In this document: positions 5,803 to 8,423 of the stretch, one piece after another
How positions within the stretch are numbered: position 1 is the first letter of the stretch
Layout: each line of letters starts with the position of its first letter
NCBI GenBank assembly: GCA_031296355.1
Contig: JARLFX010000349.1
Location: 1-8,423, forward strand
DNA from: Acidobacteriaceae bacterium
GTDB lineage: Bacteria; Acidobacteriota; Terriglobia; Terriglobales; Acidobacteriaceae
Direction: 5' to 3'
Length of the DNA stretch: 8,423 nt
Translations under genes and position numbers: made by a program
Notes under the pieces: generated by a model
The model's input: only the letters and a program-made list of their open reading frames with translations
Databases searched by the model: none
Told to the model about the DNA's origin: nothing

Positions 5803-6926
5803 CAGGCTACCTCCACGGTTGTTTGCGCGGGAGAGGCGGGGAGCAGGCCGAAGCGGCCGTTGCGGCGGACTGGGGTCTGGCCTGCGTCGCGGATGAGGCG
5901 TTCCATCAGGCTGCTGGCCATGCCGATGGGAGCGGCGGTGCCGGCGAGCTGCATGATGCGTTCCTGGCCGAGGGTGCCGTCGAGATCGTCCGCGCCCATG
6001 CTGAGGGCGACGACGCCGGTCTCCATCTGGAGGGTGGGCCAGTAGGCCTTGATGTGGGGGATGTTGTCGAGCACGAGGCGCGCGAGGGCGATGACCTGGA
6101 GGCAGCGCATGGGCGAGATGAGGGTGGTGCGGATGCCGGTCTCGCCGGGCTGGAAGGCCAGAGGGATAAAGGCTTCGAAGCCGGGGGCGCGGTCTTGCAG
6201 GTCGCGAAGCTGGATGAGGTGCTGGACGAGCTCTTCGTCGGTTTCGATGTGGCCGAAGAGGAGGGTGCAGTTGGTGGGCATGCCCATCTGGTGAGCGGTT
6301 TCGTGGACGGCGAGGTACTTGTCAGGGCCCATCTTATCTTTGTAGAGCTCCTGATGAACGCGCTCGGAGAGGACTTCTGCGCCGCCGCCGGGGAGGCCGT
6401 CGACGCCGGCCTGGCGGAGGGCAGTGAGGACGGTGGGCCAGTCGCTCTTGGTGCATTTGGCGAAGAAATCGACCTCGACGGCGGTGAAGGCCTTGATCCA
6501 GAGGTCGGGGTACTCGGCGCGGATGCGGCGGATGAGGGCGAGGGAGCGGTCGAGGTTCCAGGTCTTCCAGAGGCCGCCGACGATGTGGACTTCGGTGAGC
6601 TCGGGATCGTTGAGGCTGGCGAGGATGTCGTCTTCTTCGAGGCTGTAGGCGTGGGCGTCGTTGGGCTTGGCGGCGAAGTCGCAGAATTTACAGGCATGCA
6701 CGCAGAGGTTGGTGGGATTCACCTGCTTATTGACGACGTAGGTGACGACGTCACCGTGGCGATCGCGCTTGCGCTGGAAGGCGAGCGAGCCGAGATCGAG
6801 CAAGGGCCATTTCTGCAGGAGGAAGAGGGCTTCGTCAGCTGAGATGCGGGCTCCGGAGGCGATGCGGGCGCGGAGAGCGGCGTCGGGGATGGCGCGGGAA
6901 GAGAGAGGTTCCATCAGGGTACCCAT
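5802..6926 (-). CDS. mqnE: Aminodeoxyfutalosine synthase MqnE (radical SAM)
   Basis: The 374-residue enzyme adds the adenosyl radical of SAM to the MqnA product with rearrangement and loss of CO2, giving 6-amino-6-deoxyfutalosine. The cluster motif is CVHACKFC (Cys75, Cys79, Cys82) after VVNKQVNPTNL, followed by the DFAAKPNDAHAYSL segment. Later signatures are EVHIVGGLWKTWNLD, KAFTAVEVDFFAK, GLPGGGAEVL, NCTLLFGHIET, and EAFIPLAFQPGETG. The ADDLDGTLGQERIMQLAG segment is typical of MqnE and separates it from MqnC. Start is taken as 6926; ATG at 6914 (MEPLSSRA) is an alternative. Neither has a Shine-Dalgarno, in contrast with mqnA and mqnC, and a TATACT box sits 7 bases before the first ATG. It is the first gene of the mqnEAC operon. 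The nucleosidase that would act on its product is not in the window. Confidence 0.95.
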   Translation of the reverse strand: MGTLMEPLSSRAIPDAALRARIASGARISADEALFLLQKWPLLDLGSLAFQRKRDRHGDVVTYVVNKQVNPTNLCVHACKFCDFAAKPNDAHAYSLEEDDILASLNDPELTEVHIVGGLWKTWNLDRSLALIRRIRAEYPDLWIKAFTAVEVDFFAKCTKSDWPTVLTALRQAGVDGLPGGGAEVLSERVHQELYKDKMGPDKYLAVHETAHQMGMPTNCTLLFGHIETDEELVQHLIQLRDLQDRAPGFEAFIPLAFQPGETGIRTTLISPMRCLQVIALARLVLDNIPHIKAYWPTLQMETGVVALSMGADDLDGTLGQERIMQLAGTAAPIGMASSLMERLIRDAGQTPVRRNGRFGLLPASPAQTTVEVA

Positions 6927-6933
6927 TGCTTTC

Positions 6934-6964
6934 AGTATAGCTGTGCGCGGGCGGGCGGAGGTAA
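6934..6964 (-). promoter_or_regulatory. Candidate mqnEAC promoter, possibly leaderless
   Basis: On the minus strand TATACT (6939-6934) is a near-consensus -10 box. Only GAAAGCA separates it from the ATG at 6926, so normal initiation would fall on or one base before the start codon. A TTACCT (6964-6959) is a weak -35 candidate at a long 19-base spacing. The lack of any Shine-Dalgarno before either mqnE ATG agrees with leaderless translation. Confidence 0.45.
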
Positions 6965-7069
6965 CGGCAGGCCCGTCAGCATTGGATGCCTGTGCGAGAG
7001 GTCACGGGCAAACGCAGGGGGTGGGTGGTCTAATAAGAAGATGACGGGCGCGGTGCGCCGGCAAAAGGA
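6940..7069 (+). promoter_or_regulatory. Divergent intergenic region and leader of the ThiH-like gene
   Basis: The space between mqnE and the ThiH-like gene totals 151 bases. TAATAA (7031-7036) is a possible plus-strand -10 without a good -35. A GC-rich hairpin GGCGC-GGT-GCGCC (7047-7059) ends 3 bases before the ribosome site AAAAGGA (7063-7069), which is 8 bases from the ATG at 7078; it might affect ribosome access. No TPP or other riboswitch core is seen. Confidence 0.3.
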
Positions 7070-7077
7070 CTTACCGA

Positions 7078-8232
7078 ATGTTCAGTGGCGTGTATGGAGA
7101 GAAGAGTGCGGAGGTCAGCGGCATCCTGCGGAATGTGCGCTGCCCATCGCGGGGCCGGGTGGAAGAATTGCTGGCGCAGCCGGAGCTGGGGCTGGCGGAA
7201 CTGGGCGAGTTGCTGGAGATTGGCGCGCATGAGGAGGCGACGGAGCAGTTTGAGCTGCTGCGGAGCTACGTGATGCAGCGGTGGCGCAAGGCGGCGGGCA
7301 GCAGGGTGCGGTATGTGGCGCCGATCTACGTGTCGAGCTTCTGCGTGGATGCGTGCCCGTACTGCAATTTTTCGGCGACGCGGAAGGACACGATCCGGCA
7401 CAGGCTGACGCGGGATGAGCTGGCGGTGGAGATTGACGCGGCGATGGCGCGGGACGCACGGGTGATCGAGCTGGTGTACGCGACTGATCCGGAGCTGGAC
7501 CAGAAGATGCTGGTGGAGCATATTGCGCAGGCGGTGGAAGCCGTGGGAGACCGCGAAGGCGCGGGCGTGCTGCTGTGTACTGAGTACCAGACCAGCGAAA
7601 TTTACGAAGCGCTGCGCGCGGTGGGTTTGCAGGGCATTGTGCAGTGGGACGAGACGCTGCATGAGGAAGCGTACATGCGCTGGCACAACGCGAGTCCGCG
7701 GAAGAAGGAATTTAAATTGCGCATGGACAACCATGATCGCGCGATGATGGCGGGGCTGGATGTGGCGGCGGGCGCGCTGTTTGGGCTGGCGGATTTCCGC
7801 TTTGACGGGCTGATGCAGATTGCGCGGGCGCGGTACTTCAAGGCAGAGTATGGGCGCGGACCGTTTGTGATGGGTACGGCGCGGTTGAAGCCGATTAATG
7901 GGAAAGAGCTGAAGTTTTCAACGATTGTGAGCGACCATGCGTACGAGACGGCGCTGCTGGTTTATAAGCTGGCGGTGCCGGAGGCGGGCAGGTGGCTACA
8001 GACGCGCGAGACGTTTGCGATGAACCTGCGCAACGTGCTGGACGGCGACGTGTACACGTATCGCTGCGGCGAAGTGCAGCCGGGCGGGTATACGCAGATC
8101 AACAGCAAGTCGGACGCGGGCGCGCAGTTTGGCGTGAATGAACTGGAGCGCGGGTTTGTGGAAGGGGAGCTGGGGAAGCAGGGATTTTCTATTGATTATG
8201 AGTGGATGACGGGGGCGGCGGTCGGGGTTTAG
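7078..8232 (+). CDS. ThiH/HydG-family radical SAM enzyme (tyrosine-lyase-like)
   Basis: The 384-residue protein is a radical SAM enzyme with the cluster motif CVDACPYC (Cys89, Cys93, Cys96) on a strand VAPIYVSSF, followed by NFSATRKDTIRHRLTRDEL, the layout of ThiH and HydG (C..xC.YC then a basic 'K..IRR.LT.EE' helix). Middle-barrel signatures are also shared: WDETLHEEAYMRWHN (ThiH/HydG have QETY...YE.LH), PRKKEFKLRMDNHDRAMMAG and GLDVAAGALFGLADFRFD. The C-terminus keeps TARLKPINGKEL and QINSKSDAGAQFGVNELERG, like the ThiH tail. ThiH cleaves tyrosine to dehydroglycine and p-cresol for thiazole synthesis. HydG's extra C-terminal cysteine cluster is absent, so HydG is unlikely. The WDET variant and lack of thiG/S/F nearby leave the substrate open. 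Start at 7078 is backed by AAAAGGA 8 bases upstream. It is transcribed away from mqnEAC. Family sure, reaction not. Confidence 0.85.
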   Translation: MFSGVYGEKSAEVSGILRNVRCPSRGRVEELLAQPELGLAELGELLEIGAHEEATEQFELLRSYVMQRWRKAAGSRVRYVAPIYVSSFCVDACPYCNFSATRKDTIRHRLTRDELAVEIDAAMARDARVIELVYATDPELDQKMLVEHIAQAVEAVGDREGAGVLLCTEYQTSEIYEALRAVGLQGIVQWDETLHEEAYMRWHNASPRKKEFKLRMDNHDRAMMAGLDVAAGALFGLADFRFDGLMQIARARYFKAEYGRGPFVMGTARLKPINGKELKFSTIVSDHAYETALLVYKLAVPEAGRWLQTRETFAMNLRNVLDGDVYTYRCGEVQPGGYTQINSKSDAGAQFGVNELERGFVEGELGKQGFSIDYEWMTGAAVGV

Positions 8233-8271
8233 TTCACGGAGGTGAGGTCGCCGCTGCGCGACGATATCCCA

Positions 8272-8287
8272 CTCATCCCGCGATGAG
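8272..8287. repeat. Small hairpin CTCATC-CCGC-GATGAG
   Basis: A perfect 6-bp stem with a 4-base loop lies 40 bases after the ThiH-like stop codon, followed by GCTGCGTGATGAA. No T-run follows, so terminator activity is doubtful. It adjoins the degenerate REP flank at 8301 and may be a diverged member of the hairpin family. Confidence 0.35.
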
Positions 8288-8300
8288 GCTGCGTGATGAA

Positions 8301-8343
8301 TGGGGCACCCGATCTATCGCCTGGTTGAATGTGTGGGGCAGCC
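8301..8343 (+). repeat. Degenerate REP flank without the hairpin
   Basis: TGGGGCACCCG matches the right edge of the REP unit exactly. The following ATCTATCGCCTGGTTGAATG and TGTGGGG match the extension after REP copy 2 (2666-2707) with about seven differences in 43 bases. The 10-bp stem itself is missing on the left side. Confidence 0.6.
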
Positions 8344-8423
8344 GCGAACGCGTAACGAACCCCAAGACAAGCCGCGTTATCGGGGCTATTTTTGCCAAGT
8401 TGGTGGAGTTCTATCCGAAATTA
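8344..8423. other. Window end, no supported gene
   Basis: The last 80 bases hold short open stretches on both strands but no start with a ribosome site. AGCC...GGCT (about 8371-8388) before ATTTTT could be a very weak terminator for the ThiH-like gene; the stem is only 4 bp. A gene entering from the right cannot be excluded. Confidence 0.25.

Noticed and set aside
4855..6045. 396-residue plus-strand open frame opposite mqnA and mqnE
   Set aside because: It is antisense to two well-supported enzymes, has Gly/Ala/Glu-rich low-complexity translation, and is explained by the GC-rich third positions of the real genes.
5823..6842. 339-residue plus-strand open frame opposite mqnE
   Set aside because: This is a shadow of mqnE: acidic low-complexity translation, no recognisable motif, no supported ribosome site.
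7078..8232. Assignment of the radical SAM gene as HydG
   Set aside because: HydG carries an additional C-terminal cysteine motif for a second cluster; this protein has only one cysteine in its C-terminal region, and no hydrogenase maturation genes are visible.

Overview
The window most likely comes from a soil-type acidobacterium (Acidobacteriota, Terriglobia: Granulicella, Terriglobus, Edaphobacter or Acidobacterium relatives). This is an inference from three things: high-GC coding DNA, a Cys-anchored secreted protein of the repeat-rich type that is abundant in that group, and the futalosine route to menaquinone. No rRNA or other taxonomic marker is present.

Layout. Positions 2-430 (+) hold the 3' end of an alkaline-phosphatase-superfamily hydrolase. 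It converges on a 630-residue lipoprotein with a seven-repeat beta-propeller (586-2478, -). Next comes a less GC-rich accessory stretch (about 2500-3825) with an unrecognised 116-residue gene (2733-3083, -) and a REP-associated tyrosine transposase, RAYT (3180-3731, -). The rest is metabolic: a tightly coupled minus-strand operon mqnE-mqnA-mqnC (6926 down to 3852) and, divergent from it across 151 bases, a ThiH/HydG-like radical SAM enzyme (7078-8232, +). The last 190 bases are non-coding as far as I can tell and carry degenerate repeat sequence.

How the genes work together. MqnA makes 3-[(1-carboxyvinyl)oxy]benzoate from chorismate, MqnE joins it to SAM-derived adenosine to give aminofutalosine, and MqnC cyclises dehypoxanthine futalosine. 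The nucleosidase step (MqnB or an MTA/SAH nucleosidase) and MqnD are not in the window. The divergent ThiH-like enzyme is a third radical SAM protein at this locus, of undetermined product.

The most distinctive structure is a REP/RAYT system. Four copies of a 10-bp-stem hairpin (arms CCCAGGTCTC and GAGACCTGGG) lie at 461-502, 2635-2676, 3196-3232 (inverted) and 3783-3824. Two of them flank the transposase in opposite orientation, and one supplies its C-terminal codons. A fifth, hairpin-less relative lies at 8301-8343. Other points of interest are a possible leaderless promoter for mqnE and a pair of direct repeats around a candidate -10 box upstream of the lipoprotein gene.
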